A stretch of 64,000 bases of DNA from CAYYIS01 sp964470965. Its GTDB lineage: Bacteria > JAAXHH01 > JABIQT01. The notes beneath the pieces were generated by a model that made no database searches, was not told the DNA's origin, and saw nothing but the letters and a program-made list of their open reading frames with translations. A program made the position numbers and the translations under genes. Positions 7,265-16,099 of this stretch are shown here, piece by piece. The number at the start of each line of letters is the position of its first letter. Position 1 is the first letter of the stretch. Location: positions 124,001 to 188,000 of the forward strand of contig CAYYIS010000001.1 of NCBI GenBank assembly GCA_964470965.1. The letters run 5' to 3'.

Positions 7265-8695
7265 GTGAATATGAATGAACGTCAAATCCAGGCAATTGTT
7301 CAAGAGGTTATCGCGGAACTTGGCGGACGGAAAAACGGATCGGTGTCGCCTGTTCCTTCCGGTGGACGATATGGTCAGTTCGCGGGGATTGATGATGCTA
7401 TCGCGGCGGCGGAACGATCGTTTCACCTTCTGCAGGAAACATCGCTCGAAATCCGCGAAAAAATGATCGCTGCCATGCGTCAGATAATCTTGGAAAACAA
7501 AGAAACCCTGGCCAAGATGGGCGCAGAAGAAACCGGCATTGGCAACTGGGAAGATAAGATCAACAAACATATCGTCGCAGCGACCAAGACGCCGGGATTG
7601 GAAGATATCTCCCCGGAAGCCGTAACCGGAGACCACGGACTGACGGTCACCGAGCGGGCGCCGTACGGCGTCATTGGCTCTATCACACCGATGACCAACC
7701 CGTCCGAGACTATTGTCAACAATGGTATTTGTATGATCGCCGCCGGAAACGCAGTCGTCTTCAACGCGCACCCGAGCGCCAAACGTGTGACCATGAAGGC
7801 CGTGGAGCTGATGAACCGGGCTATCGTCAACGCCGGTGGCCCCGATAATATTCTGGTCGGTGTAGCGGATCCGACGCTCGATACCGCCCGGGTTCTGATG
7901 ACGGATCCCAGAATCCGCCTGCTTGTGGTGACCGGTGGTCCCGGTGTCGTCAAGGCGGCGATGGCCAGCGGAAAAAAGGTGATCGCCGCCGGTCCCGGTA
8001 ATCCTCCTGTAGTGGTGGATGAGACTGCGGATCTGGAAAAAGCGGCCAAATCGATCGTGGATGGCGCAACGATTGACAACAATATCTGCTGCATGTCCGA
8101 AAAAGAGATTATCGTTGTCGATTCGGTGGCTGACGAACTCAAACGACATTTAGAGAATTACAAAACAGTGGAACTGACAGGCGGACAGGTCAAGGCTGTC
8201 ACGAATCTGATATTCGACGAGTGGGAGGGTGTGGGGTGTAAGGATGCGGTGTTGAACCGAAAATTCATAGGTCAACCGGCATTGAGCATATTGAAAGAAC
8301 TCGGAATTCCCGCTCCGCCGGATACACGGTTGATATTGATAGAGACGGCGGAAGACCATCCGCTGGTCTGGAAAGAACAGATGATGCCGGTGATGCCGCT
8401 CGTACGTGTAATTGATGTAGATCAGGCCATAGAATTTGCGAAAGAAGTCGAACAGCAGTGCTATCATACCGCACTCATGCATTCCCGCAACGTTGAGAAA
8501 TTGAGCAAAATGGCTCGGTATATGAACACTACCCTTTTTGTCAAAAATGGGCCGTCCTATGCGGGTCTCGGCTTCGGAGGTGAAGGCCCGACCGCGTGGA
8601 CGCTCGCCAGTCCGACCGGCGAAGGTCCGACCATGCCGCGCACTTACACGCGGCCGCGTCGTTGTGTATTGGTCGATTCATTCAGGATCGTATAG
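7265..8695 (+). CDS. pduP: CoA-acylating aldehyde dehydrogenase (PduP/EutE-like)
   Basis: Core BMC enzyme that oxidises lactaldehyde (or acetaldehyde/propionaldehyde) with NAD and CoA to the acyl-CoA. An N-terminal encapsulation helix (about residues 4-20, NERQIQAIVQEVIAEL) is followed by a Gly/Ser linker and the ALDH fold: APYGVIGSITPMTNPSE, GGPGVVKAA, and NNICCMSEKE with the catalytic cysteine at about 276. The tail GEGPTAWTLASPTGEG is typical of the acylating BMC class. GTG at 7265 has GGAG six bases upstream; an ATG at 7271 is the alternative. Length 476 is normal. Confidence 0.92.
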   Translation: MNMNERQIQAIVQEVIAELGGRKNGSVSPVPSGGRYGQFAGIDDAIAAAERSFHLLQETSLEIREKMIAAMRQIILENKETLAKMGAEETGIGNWEDKINKHIVAATKTPGLEDISPEAVTGDHGLTVTERAPYGVIGSITPMTNPSETIVNNGICMIAAGNAVVFNAHPSAKRVTMKAVELMNRAIVNAGGPDNILVGVADPTLDTARVLMTDPRIRLLVVTGGPGVVKAAMASGKKVIAAGPGNPPVVVDETADLEKAAKSIVDGATIDNNICCMSEKEIIVVDSVADELKRHLENYKTVELTGGQVKAVTNLIFDEWEGVGCKDAVLNRKFIGQPALSILKELGIPAPPDTRLILIETAEDHPLVWKEQMMPVMPLVRVIDVDQAIEFAKEVEQQCYHTALMHSRNVEKLSKMARYMNTTLFVKNGPSYAGLGFGGEGPTAWTLASPTGEGPTMPRTYTRPRRCVLVDSFRIV

Positions 8696-8715
8696 CGCAG
8701 GATTACCGGGTTCTC

Positions 8716-9006
8716 GTGGACATAGAACGCCTTATCGCTATTATCGTGAAGACGGTCGTTGAAGAGCTCGCACGTCAGGGTTTCATCAAGGCTACCGGGC
8801 GCCCGAACCCTCCTGGCGTATCGAATACCGTTTCAGATGCGGCAACAGAAACCGCAAAGAGCCGAAAAAGGGTTGTTTCCGCTGAGATGGTTCTGGAGGT
8901 CGCCAGGGCTGGCCATATTGAGCTCGAAGTGGCCTCGGACGCACTGATCACGCCGCTGGCGCGGGACACGGCGAAGGAAAAAGGCCTCACCATACGACGA
9001 ACATGA
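8716..9006 (+). CDS. Small BMC-associated protein: encapsulation helix plus EutQ/EutT-like TPxARD motif
   Basis: About 96 residues from GTG 8716. The N-terminus IERLIAIIVKTVVEEL is a textbook encapsulation-peptide helix. After a Pro/Ala-rich linker comes a short module (VVSAEMVLEVARAGHIEL...ALITPLARDTAKEKGL) resembling the N-terminal segments of EutQ and EutT, where an I-TP-AR-E/D motif recurs. No catalytic domain is visible. It sits between the aldehyde dehydrogenase and the second BMC-P, so a role as cargo adaptor or core-organising linker is plausible but inferred. The start is uncertain because no strong ribosome-binding site precedes it. Confidence 0.65.
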   Translation: MDIERLIAIIVKTVVEELARQGFIKATGRPNPPGVSNTVSDAATETAKSRKRVVSAEMVLEVARAGHIELEVASDALITPLARDTAKEKGLTIRRT

Positions 9007-9019
9007 TACAGGATGGCAT

Positions 9020-9295
9020 ATGCGGCTCGGGAGAATAACAGGTAAAGTCTGGGCAACGAAAAAAGAGGCCTCCCTGCATGGCCTGAAACTCTATGTCATG
9101 CAGCCACTCGACCACCAACAGGTTCCGCAGGGATCGCCGCTGATCGCTGTCGATGCTATCGGCGCGGGAGAAGGCGAGATGGTGTTCTGGGTCGCCGGGG
9201 TCGAAGCCACCCTCGGGTTTGAAGGGCGGACCATCTCGTCTGATGCCACCATCATTGGCATCGTCGACAGCGTACATGCGCAGGGCGTTGCTTAA
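9020..9295 (+). CDS. BMC-P pentameric vertex protein (EutN/CcmL family) 2
   Basis: A 91-residue EutN/CcmL homologue (LGRITGKVWATKK; PLIAVDAIGAGEGEMVFWVAG; ATIIGIVDSV). It has Trp/Phe (VFWV) where the other two paralogues have VIVV and VLVA, so the three pentamers are not interchangeable copies. Located 13 bases after the small adaptor gene and 20 bases before the third BMC-P gene, in one transcription unit. Confidence 0.93.
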   Translation: MRLGRITGKVWATKKEASLHGLKLYVMQPLDHQQVPQGSPLIAVDAIGAGEGEMVFWVAGVEATLGFEGRTISSDATIIGIVDSVHAQGVA

Positions 9296-9315
9296 TTGCT
9301 GCGAGGAGGCGGGAG

Positions 9316-9603
9316 ATGGTGATCGGTCGCGTAGTCGGCAATATAGTTTCTACTGTAAAACACATGCTCTACGAGGGCAAGAAATTACTGCTTGTGCAGC
9401 CGCTGAAAACCGATAGAAAGTCACCGCAGGGTAACACAATGGTCGCTGTAGATACCGTTGGCGCTGGGATCGGCGAGATCGTCCTGGTGGCCGCGGAAGG
9501 TAAAGCAGCCTCAGAAATCCTCGACGTACCGCGAGGTCCGGTGCGTTCCATAATTGTGGGCATAATAGACACGGAAAAGGTCTTAGACAATAACCATTTT
9601 TAA
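9316..9603 (+). CDS. BMC-P pentameric vertex protein (EutN/CcmL family) 3
   Basis: A 95-residue EutN/CcmL homologue (IGRVVGNIVSTVKH; TMVAVDTVGAGIGEIVLVAAEG; IIVGIIDTEKVLD). GAGGAGGCGGGAG upstream gives a strong ribosome-binding site. Three BMC-P genes with one BMC-H is the usual ratio in PVM-type loci. Confidence 0.93.
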   Translation: MVIGRVVGNIVSTVKHMLYEGKKLLLVQPLKTDRKSPQGNTMVAVDTVGAGIGEIVLVAAEGKAASEILDVPRGPVRSIIVGIIDTEKVLDNNHF

Positions 9604-9614
9604 GAGGAATTAGC

Positions 9615-9917
9615 ATGACAACCACCCGTAAAGAACTTGTGAATGAAATCAGCGAAGCGCTTGGTATGAAGAAGACGCACATCGATCCGATCATCGACAG
9701 TCTGTTCGATATCATGCGCGAAAACCTGGTGGAGGGCAACCGCATCGAAATCAGAGGTTTCGGTGCTCTTGAGATCAAGGACACCAATCCGAAACCCTCA
9801 GCCAGGAATCCCCGCACTGGAGACAAGATCGCAGTCCCGGCGCGACGCAAGGCCAAGTTTAAACCCGGTAAAATCCTGAAAGAAGCCCTCCGCGCTCAAC
9901 GCAAACATACAGACTAA
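9615..9917 (+). CDS. HU/IHF-family DNA-binding protein
   Basis: A 100-residue histone-like protein that bends DNA as a dimer. Seen: KELVNEISEALGM helix-turn-helix body, RIEIRGFGALEIKD beta arm base, ARNPRTGDKIAVPARRKAKFKPGK arm and C-terminal helix. RNPRTG is the canonical DNA-intercalating arm tip with its proline. It lies 12 bases after the third BMC-P gene and is apparently cotranscribed with the BMC genes, which is unusual. It may be a nucleoid gene riding at the operon end or a regulator of the locus. Confidence 0.9.
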   Translation: MTTTRKELVNEISEALGMKKTHIDPIIDSLFDIMRENLVEGNRIEIRGFGALEIKDTNPKPSARNPRTGDKIAVPARRKAKFKPGKILKEALRAQRKHTD

Positions 9918-9931
9918 AGTGGGCGTCCCGT

Positions 9932-10951
9932 ATGGATGATGTTTATCCGGTCGGCAAGCTGCCCGCCAGGGATTTGGAACGCCTCCTTTCCCGCTTCACC
10001 GGTGAAGAGGATGACCGTATTGTTGTCGGCCCCGGTATCGGTGAAGATGCGGCAGTCATCTCGTTTGGGAACACTGCGCTGGTCGCCAAGACCGACCCCA
10101 TTACTTTCGCCACCGACCATATCGGATGGTACGCCGTACATATCAATGCCAACGACATAGCGTCCATGGGCGCCGTACCTAAATGGTTTCTGGCAACCCT
10201 CCTACTGCCGGAGGGGAGGACAACACCTTCGCTTGTAAACACCATCTTCACCGGTCTGACCGATGCGTGTGCTGACCTGAATGTCACATTGTGCGGCGGA
10301 CACACCGAGATCACCCACGGGTTATCGCGTCCCATCATCATAGGTCAAATGCTGGGTGAAGCCGACGCAGACCGGGTTGTATCCGCCGCCGGCACACAGG
10401 TCGGCGATGAAATCATCCTCACCAAGGGTATCGCGATTGAAGCTACCGCATTGATAGCGATCGAGAAAGGAGAACAGCTGGCCGGCGAGTATCCGGAATC
10501 TTTCCTTTCACGATGTAACAACTACCTCAAGGATCCTGGCATAAGCGTGGTAAAAGATGCCCGTGTCGCTGTTGAAACCGGCGGTGTGCACGCCATGCAT
10601 GATCCCACCGAGGGTGGCCTCGCCAGCGGTCTTCACGAACTGGCCAAAGCCTCCGGCACCGGTCTTCTGCTCGAAGCGGACCGGGTGCGAATCCTTCCGG
10701 AAGCCGAGATTCTGTGTCGGAGATATGGCCTGGATCCACTGGGAACCATCGCTTCCGGAGCGTTATTGATCACGTCCGATCCGTCTTTTACCTCTTCTAT
10801 CATCGAACAGCTGAAGGAGGCAAATATCGCCGCGGAAAAAATCGGAGTGATCCAGGAGGCGAAATTCGGTTGTAAGATGAAACGCCGCGGAAAAGTCACC
10901 GAGTTGCCGATGTTTAATCGGGATGAGATTGGAAAAATCTTTGAGCAGTAA
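9932..10951 (+). CDS. AIR-synthase-family protein, HypE-like
   Basis: A 339-residue ATP-binding protein of the PurM/HypE/SelD/ThiL superfamily. Seen: GPGIGEDAAVI near residue 33, AKTDPITFATDHIGWYAVHINANDIASMGA (metal/ATP site, split here only by spacing), LCGGHTEIT, and HDPTEGGLASGLHELA. It lacks the C-terminal PRIC motif of true HypE and the N-terminal Cys/Sec-Lys loop of SelD, and fits the 'hydrogenase maturation factor-like' branch of unknown reaction. It begins 14 bases after the HU-like gene. Whether it belongs to the BMC pathway or only shares the transcript is open. Confidence 0.75.
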   Translation: MDDVYPVGKLPARDLERLLSRFTGEEDDRIVVGPGIGEDAAVISFGNTALVAKTDPITFATDHIGWYAVHINANDIASMGAVPKWFLATLLLPEGRTTPSLVNTIFTGLTDACADLNVTLCGGHTEITHGLSRPIIIGQMLGEADADRVVSAAGTQVGDEIILTKGIAIEATALIAIEKGEQLAGEYPESFLSRCNNYLKDPGISVVKDARVAVETGGVHAMHDPTEGGLASGLHELAKASGTGLLLEADRVRILPEAEILCRRYGLDPLGTIASGALLITSDPSFTSSIIEQLKEANIAAEKIGVIQEAKFGCKMKRRGKVTELPMFNRDEIGKIFEQ

Positions 10952-11230
10952 CTGCGGTTCGGTAATTTCTTATCTATACAATGACAGCTATCATTCGAGA
11001 CGCACCACCGGGTCGTCTCTATCGGTACCGCTGTATGGAAGTTGTGGTCCTACGGGCCCTTATCCCAGGAGATTTGTGCAGCCATGGCGTTGTAAAAAGC
11101 GCTTGCATTACGAATAGGAGGTCGTTAGATTGCGGCTCATAGGGAATCGGTTGTCGGCCTATCCGAGTTTATTTCCTTAAGTAATAATAGGCTGAAACTG
11201 AACAATACAGACATCGGGAGGGCGCATCAT
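10952..11230. other. 279-base gap between HypE-like gene and smg
   Basis: No RNA gene, clear promoter or terminator could be supported. A 54-codon frame starting at ATG 10981 lacks a ribosome-binding site and matches nothing I recognise. In many bacteria dprA precedes smg-topA; no dprA remnant was recognised here. Confidence 0.4.
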
Positions 11231-11710
11231 ATGTCTGAAAAAATCATGGAGATTCTCGTGCTACTGATGCAGCATATGCAGGAGGAGCAGGGACACTTTG
11301 ACGATATTTCGGATGTTTCACAGATTCTTACAGGCCAGGGTTATACACACCAGGAAGTGACCACCGCGCTGTCCTGGCTTTTTGAAAGACTCCATGAACG
11401 GGCAGAACCATTGATCGACACCGCCCAACCGTTACGATCCAAACCAAATCGCATACTTCATTCGATTGAAAAATTAGTCATCAGCCCGGAAGCCTACGGC
11501 TTTCTGATTCAATTGCGGGGCCTCGGTTTGATTGACGATGTACAGATGGAGATGCTCATCGAGCGCGCCATGCTTACCGGCGCCCGTCACATCTCACAGA
11601 ACGATATGAAATCCATAGCCGCTTCTATTCTCCTCAACTCGGAAGGGGCAACATGGTTACCGCTTCCTGATGCATCGGACGATATGAATGATGCGATGCC
11701 ATTTAATTAA
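11231..11710 (+). CDS. smg: Smg/DUF494 family protein
   Basis: A 159-residue DUF494 protein of unknown molecular function that commonly precedes topA. Recognisable by EKIMEILVLLMQHMQE at the N-terminus, the central LTGQGYTHQEVTTALSWLF and the C-terminal LLNSEGATWLPLPD-like end. A CGGGAGGG ribosome-binding sequence precedes the ATG. The 15-base gap to topA suggests cotranscription. Confidence 0.85.
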   Translation: MSEKIMEILVLLMQHMQEEQGHFDDISDVSQILTGQGYTHQEVTTALSWLFERLHERAEPLIDTAQPLRSKPNRILHSIEKLVISPEAYGFLIQLRGLGLIDDVQMEMLIERAMLTGARHISQNDMKSIAASILLNSEGATWLPLPDASDDMNDAMPFN

Positions 11711-11725
11711 GAATAATCTTATATC

Positions 11726-14002
11726 ATGCCAAAATCATTAGTAATAGTGGAGTCCCCGGCCAAGGCCAAGACCATTAAGAAATTTCTTGGAAAAGATTTT
11801 GATATCAAAGCGTCCGTAGGACATGTACGCGACCTTCCGGAAAAAGGCCTTGGCATCGATCTGCACAATAATTTCAAACCCGAATACGTCACCATAAAAG
11901 GCAAAGAAAAAGTCCTGAAAGATCTGCGCAGCGCTGCAAAATCTGCGGATCAGATCTTTCTGGCAACGGATCCTGACCGGGAAGGAGAGGCCATCGCCTG
12001 GCATGTTGCGAGCCAGCTAGGTAAACGGAAAGAGGCCGTGGGCCGGGTCCTGTTTCATGAGATTACGGCACAGGCGGTCCGAACCGCCATCGAAACACCT
12101 TCGCCGATCGATGAGAAAAAGGTAAACGCCCAGCAAGCTCGGCGGGTGATGGATCGTATCATAGGGTATCAGGTAAGTCCGTTTCTTTGGAAAACCATCG
12201 CCGGAGGGCTGGCCGCAGGGCGTGTACAGTCAGTCGCTCTGCGTCGTATCAATGATCGGGAAGCCGAGATTAACGCCTTTGAGGCGGAAGAATACTGGTC
12301 GATCACAGCCTTGGTGCAGGGCGAAAAAGGTGATCCGTTCCCGATGAAGCTTTTTAAGGTCGGCTCGAAAAAAGCCGAAATTTCAGACGAGCAGACCGCT
12401 GCCGCGCTGGTCGATGCCATTCGGATGCAACCGCTTATCGTGGACAGCATCAAGAAAAAAGAAATGCAACGGCATCCAGCGCCACCGTTCATCACGAGCA
12501 CCCTCCAACAGGACGCGGCTCGCCGCCTCCGGTTTTCCGCCCAAAAAACCATGATGATCGCCCAGCAGCTCTATGAAGGTTTAGAGGTGGGAGAGGAAGG
12601 CAGTACCGGCCTGATAACCTATATGCGGACAGATTCTACACGCATCGCGGATGAAGCGATCAACGGTGTTCGGTCTTATATAGGTGATGAATATGGCAAA
12701 GACTATGTGCCGACCCGACCCAGGGTTTTCAAAACGAAAGCCGGCGCCCAGGACGCGCATGAAGCCATCCGGCCGACTTCGGCTCAACTTGTTCCCTCCA
12801 ATATCAAGAGTGATCTTACAGATGATCAACTCAAGTTGTACGAGCTTATCTGGTGCCGGTTCGTGGCGTCCCAGATGAAGTCCGCAGTGTTCGACGTAAC
12901 GACCGTAGACGCATCCGCCGGAAACCACTTGTTTCGGGCCACGGGATCCACGCCGAGATTCGCCGGCTTTTTGAAAGTCTACGGAGAAGTAGCGGACGAA
13001 GATGCAGAGCAGGAGGACAACAACGCAGTGCCCCCGCTTCAGGAAAAAGAACGGCTCTCATTGCAGGAACTGACGCCCAAACAACATTTCACACAGCCGC
13101 CGCCTCGTTACACAGAAGCGACGTTGGTAAAAGAGCTCGAGGCCAAGTCCATCGGTCGGCCCAGTACTTACGCACAGATCATCAGCACCCTGCGCATGCG
13201 AAAGTATGTTACGATAAAGCGGGGACGCTTCATGCTTACAGAGCTGGGAACGGCGGTTAACAAGATCCTGGTGCAGGCATTTCCCAATATATTCGAAGTG
13301 GCTTTCACGGCCAAAATGGAAGATGCACTAGATAGGATAGAGACCGGGGAACTGGACTGGGTAGGTACATTGACCGATTTCTACGAGCCCTTTAGCATCC
13401 GGTTGCAGGAGGTGAACGCACAGCGTTCCGAGTTGAAGCAGACGCTGATAGAAAAGACGGACGAAGTCTGTGAGAAATGTGATAAAGAGATGATCGTCCG
13501 CTGGGGACGCAACGGTCGGTTTCTGGCCTGTTCCGGTTATCCTGCCTGTAAGAACACCAAACCCCTCGAAGCCTCCGATCCCGAGATGCAGCAGACCAAG
13601 GAGGTCTGTGATAAATGTAGTTCGGCTATGGTCGTCAAAAAAGGCCGTTTCGGCGCCTTTTTGGCCTGCAGCGCCTATCCGGAGTGCAAACGTACTCGTC
13701 CGATCAGCCTGGGCATAACGTGTCCGGAAGACGGATGCGGCGGTTATATGACGCGTCGCCGCTCACAGAAAGGGCGTACGTTCTACGGATGCAGTAACTA
13801 TCCTGACTGTAAGTTCGTCGTATGGGATCAGCCGGTTGCAGGAACTTGTCCCGCCTGCGGATTGAAGATGATGGTCGAAAAGACCGATAAATCCGGCAAC
13901 ACGACGCATCAGTGCCCCCAATGCAAATTCCGAACTCAGGCAGTGGAGACTGCGGAAGACGCGAATGAGGCGCAGCCGGCCATAGCGCCCCAGTCAGTCT
14001 GA
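11726..14002 (+). CDS. topA: DNA topoisomerase I
   Basis: Type IA topoisomerase that relaxes negative supercoils. The 758-residue protein has the N-terminal TOPRIM domain (IVESPAKAKTIKKFLG; DPDREGEAIAWH), the active-site tyrosine in GLITYMRTDSTRI, and the GRPSTYAQIIS motif. The C-terminus carries three four-cysteine zinc ribbons (each with a GRFGxFLACSxYPxCK-like core) plus a fourth CxxC pair after residue 700. All catalytic motifs look intact. Confidence 0.96.
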   Translation: MPKSLVIVESPAKAKTIKKFLGKDFDIKASVGHVRDLPEKGLGIDLHNNFKPEYVTIKGKEKVLKDLRSAAKSADQIFLATDPDREGEAIAWHVASQLGKRKEAVGRVLFHEITAQAVRTAIETPSPIDEKKVNAQQARRVMDRIIGYQVSPFLWKTIAGGLAAGRVQSVALRRINDREAEINAFEAEEYWSITALVQGEKGDPFPMKLFKVGSKKAEISDEQTAAALVDAIRMQPLIVDSIKKKEMQRHPAPPFITSTLQQDAARRLRFSAQKTMMIAQQLYEGLEVGEEGSTGLITYMRTDSTRIADEAINGVRSYIGDEYGKDYVPTRPRVFKTKAGAQDAHEAIRPTSAQLVPSNIKSDLTDDQLKLYELIWCRFVASQMKSAVFDVTTVDASAGNHLFRATGSTPRFAGFLKVYGEVADEDAEQEDNNAVPPLQEKERLSLQELTPKQHFTQPPPRYTEATLVKELEAKSIGRPSTYAQIISTLRMRKYVTIKRGRFMLTELGTAVNKILVQAFPNIFEVAFTAKMEDALDRIETGELDWVGTLTDFYEPFSIRLQEVNAQRSELKQTLIEKTDEVCEKCDKEMIVRWGRNGRFLACSGYPACKNTKPLEASDPEMQQTKEVCDKCSSAMVVKKGRFGAFLACSAYPECKRTRPISLGITCPEDGCGGYMTRRRSQKGRTFYGCSNYPDCKFVVWDQPVAGTCPACGLKMMVEKTDKSGNTTHQCPQCKFRTQAVETAEDANEAQPAIAPQSV

Positions 14003-14034
14003 CAAAAGGAAACTCCCATTTCTCCGGGGTTCAC

Positions 14035-14940
14035 ATGTTAATACAAGATCTTATCGTTAGATTTCTGGATCATTTGGAGATCGAACGTAATTATTCAGCG
14101 CATACCCGCCAGGCGTATACGCGCGATCTCAATCAATTTTCGGAATTCCTCCACGCCCGATCCGATGATGAGGGGCTGGTGCATCCCGGGCAGATAGATA
14201 AATCAGCCATTCGTAGTTTTCTAGGTTACCTTAATCAGAAAAGCTATTCCAAACGGACCGTAGCGCGCCGCTTTGCCGCGATTCGGTCCTGGTTTCACTA
14301 TTTGCACCGAGAGAGTATCATTACTTCAAATCCGACGCTGTACCTGACCTCCCCCCGGTTGGACCAACGACTACCCAAGTTTTTGGACCAGTCCCAAATA
14401 GAGACGCTCATGGATCTGCCGGACCGTACAACGGTACTCGGCACGCGGGACGCCGCACTCATTGAGCTTCTGTATGGAACCGGAATGAGACTGTCCGAGC
14501 TGGTTGATCTGAACGTACAGTCCGTGGATTTCACCGGTGAACGGATACGGGTGCTGGGCAAAGGGGAGAAGGAGCGAATCGTGCCACTGGGAGGGCATGC
14601 CCTTGCCGCACTGCAGGTCTACATTCAAACAAGGGAAAATCTGCTGAAAAAGGGACGTAAAACGGAAACATCGCTCTTCGTCAACCAGCAGGGCAAACGG
14701 CTGACAGGCCGTGGAGTCCAGAAAATCCTTGACCGGTATGCTATGGAAATTGGCGAGGAACATCTTAGCCCTCATACACTCCGGCACACCGCCGCAACAC
14801 ACCTGCTGGACGCGGGCGCAGACCTGATCGCGGTTAAAGAGATCTTAGGTCACGAGCGGCTGTCGACCACTCAGGTGTACACACACGTTGCCCTCGACCG
14901 CCTGAAACGAACGTACGAGAAAGCACATCCGAGATCGTAA
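14035..14940 (+). CDS. xerC: Tyrosine recombinase XerC
   Basis: Chromosome-dimer-resolution recombinase of 301 residues. N-terminal SAM-like core-binding domain (NYSAHTRQAYTRDL), then the catalytic domain with Arg in GTGMRLSELVDL, Lys in LGKGEKER, HTLRHTAATHLLDAG (His, Arg), LGHERLSTTQVYTHV (His and nucleophilic Tyr). The family order topA-xerC-hslVU is kept, but the hslVU copies that follow are decayed. Confidence 0.94.
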   Translation: MLIQDLIVRFLDHLEIERNYSAHTRQAYTRDLNQFSEFLHARSDDEGLVHPGQIDKSAIRSFLGYLNQKSYSKRTVARRFAAIRSWFHYLHRESIITSNPTLYLTSPRLDQRLPKFLDQSQIETLMDLPDRTTVLGTRDAALIELLYGTGMRLSELVDLNVQSVDFTGERIRVLGKGEKERIVPLGGHALAALQVYIQTRENLLKKGRKTETSLFVNQQGKRLTGRGVQKILDRYAMEIGEEHLSPHTLRHTAATHLLDAGADLIAVKEILGHERLSTTQVYTHVALDRLKRTYEKAHPRS

Positions 14941-14978
14941 GGTATTTTTCATCTTATCTTCAATAATACAGTGGCCCA

Positions 14979-15522
14979 ATGAATAAAATCCGATATACGA
15001 CGATTATCGGGTTAAGGGATGCAGAACATTTGATGCTCGGGAGAGATGGACAGGTTTCTCTTGGGATACAGTGATGAAGAGGAATGCCAACAGAATCCAG
15101 CGAATATATGAGGACCGGGTGCTGACAGAGTTTGCAGGATCGCCAGGGGACGGGTTGACATTGTTTATACAGTTTGAGTCCAAACTGAAAGAACACCGTG
15201 GAAATTTGGTGCGGTCGGCGGCTTGAATTAGCCAAAGACTGGCGATCAGATCGGTACCTGTGGCGCCTCGAGGCGCTTCTGGTGGTACTGGACGCGGGTC
15301 ATTCTCTTGTAAAATCCGGTAGCGGCGATGTTATTGAAACGGATGACGGAATCGTCGCAATCGGGTCGGGCGGTCCCTGTGCGTTGTCGGCTGCCCGGGC
15401 ACTCCAGACGTATACGTCTCGCGGTGTCCATGCCATGGTTGGGGCGACGTCAAAAAATCAATGCCCATCTCTGTGTCTTTACCAACGATAATCTTACCAT
15501 AGAAGAATTTTTCAAAACGTAA
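14979..15522 (+). pseudogene. hslV: hslV pseudogene (ATP-dependent protease peptidase subunit)
   Basis: The three frames together reconstruct HslV. Pieces in order: TTIIGLRDAEHLMLGRDGQVSLG from ATG 14979; a one-base loss near 15062; then VMKRNANRIQRIYEDRVL and FESKLKEHRGNL; another shift near 15222; then LELAKDWRSDRYLWRLEALL and GSGDVIETDDGIVAIGSGG; a third shift near 15415; then HLCVFTNDNLTIEEF ending at a normal stop. At least three frameshifts abolish the product. Position directly after xerC is the normal hslV site, so this is decay in place rather than a transferred fragment. Confidence 0.88.
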
Positions 15523-15531
15523 TTGATTTAT

Positions 15532-16086
15532 ATGCAGATATTTACGTCAAAACAAATCGTTGAGGCGGTTGATAAGTATATCATCGGTTAGAAGCAGGCC
15601 AAGCGCCGGATGAGCACCGTGAAGAAATCATGCCTAAGACTCTCCTCATAATAGGTTCCACCGGAATCGGGAAAACCGGAATCTCTTGACGCCTGACCGA
15701 GGTCGCACCCGTACCTTTTATCAAGCTCGAGGCGTCGAAATTCGCCGAAGTAGGCTATGTCGGCCGTGATGTGGAAGCCATATCCTGCCCGAGCCGCGAA
15801 ATCCGTTGATTAAGCGGTACACCGCGTTTCAGAAGATGGACGGTAGAACCATATCCTTCGTCAAAGAAAACATAAAAGAAATCGCGTTAACCGTTATGGC
15901 GGTAAACGATTCGCCTTAGAATATCAGAGCCCGGCGGTCCCATATGATTATGACGACTCTTTTGGAGGATATCCTTTTCGCGGTTCCCGACGGCTATCCA
16001 AAACGTGTCCGATCACAAAATTTCAGGTTCAAAGTACGCTCAAGGATATCGTTTCCGACGAAGACCTGAGCCGTTGTATCCTATAG
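15532..16086 (+). pseudogene. hslU: hslU pseudogene (unfoldase subunit), internally deleted
   Basis: Fragments of the AAA+ unfoldase HslU in the expected place after hslV. FTSKQIVEAVDKYIIG is followed by an in-frame TAG, then a deletion; EEIMPKTLLIIGSTGIGKT preserves a Walker A with Pro changed to Ser; another TGA follows; then PFIKLEASKFAEVGYVGRDVEAI. The centre is largely missing. The far end MTTLLEDILFAVPDGYP and LKDIVSDEDLSRCIL, ending at a stop at 16084, match the HslU C-terminus. Only about 40 percent of the normal 1.35 kb length remains. Confidence 0.85.
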
Positions 16087-16099
16087 GTCGATCCTGCCG

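Noticed and set aside
9932..10951. Selenophosphate synthetase SelD
   Set aside because: It lacks the N-terminal Cys/Sec and Lys loop; HypE-like AIR-synthase branch fits better.
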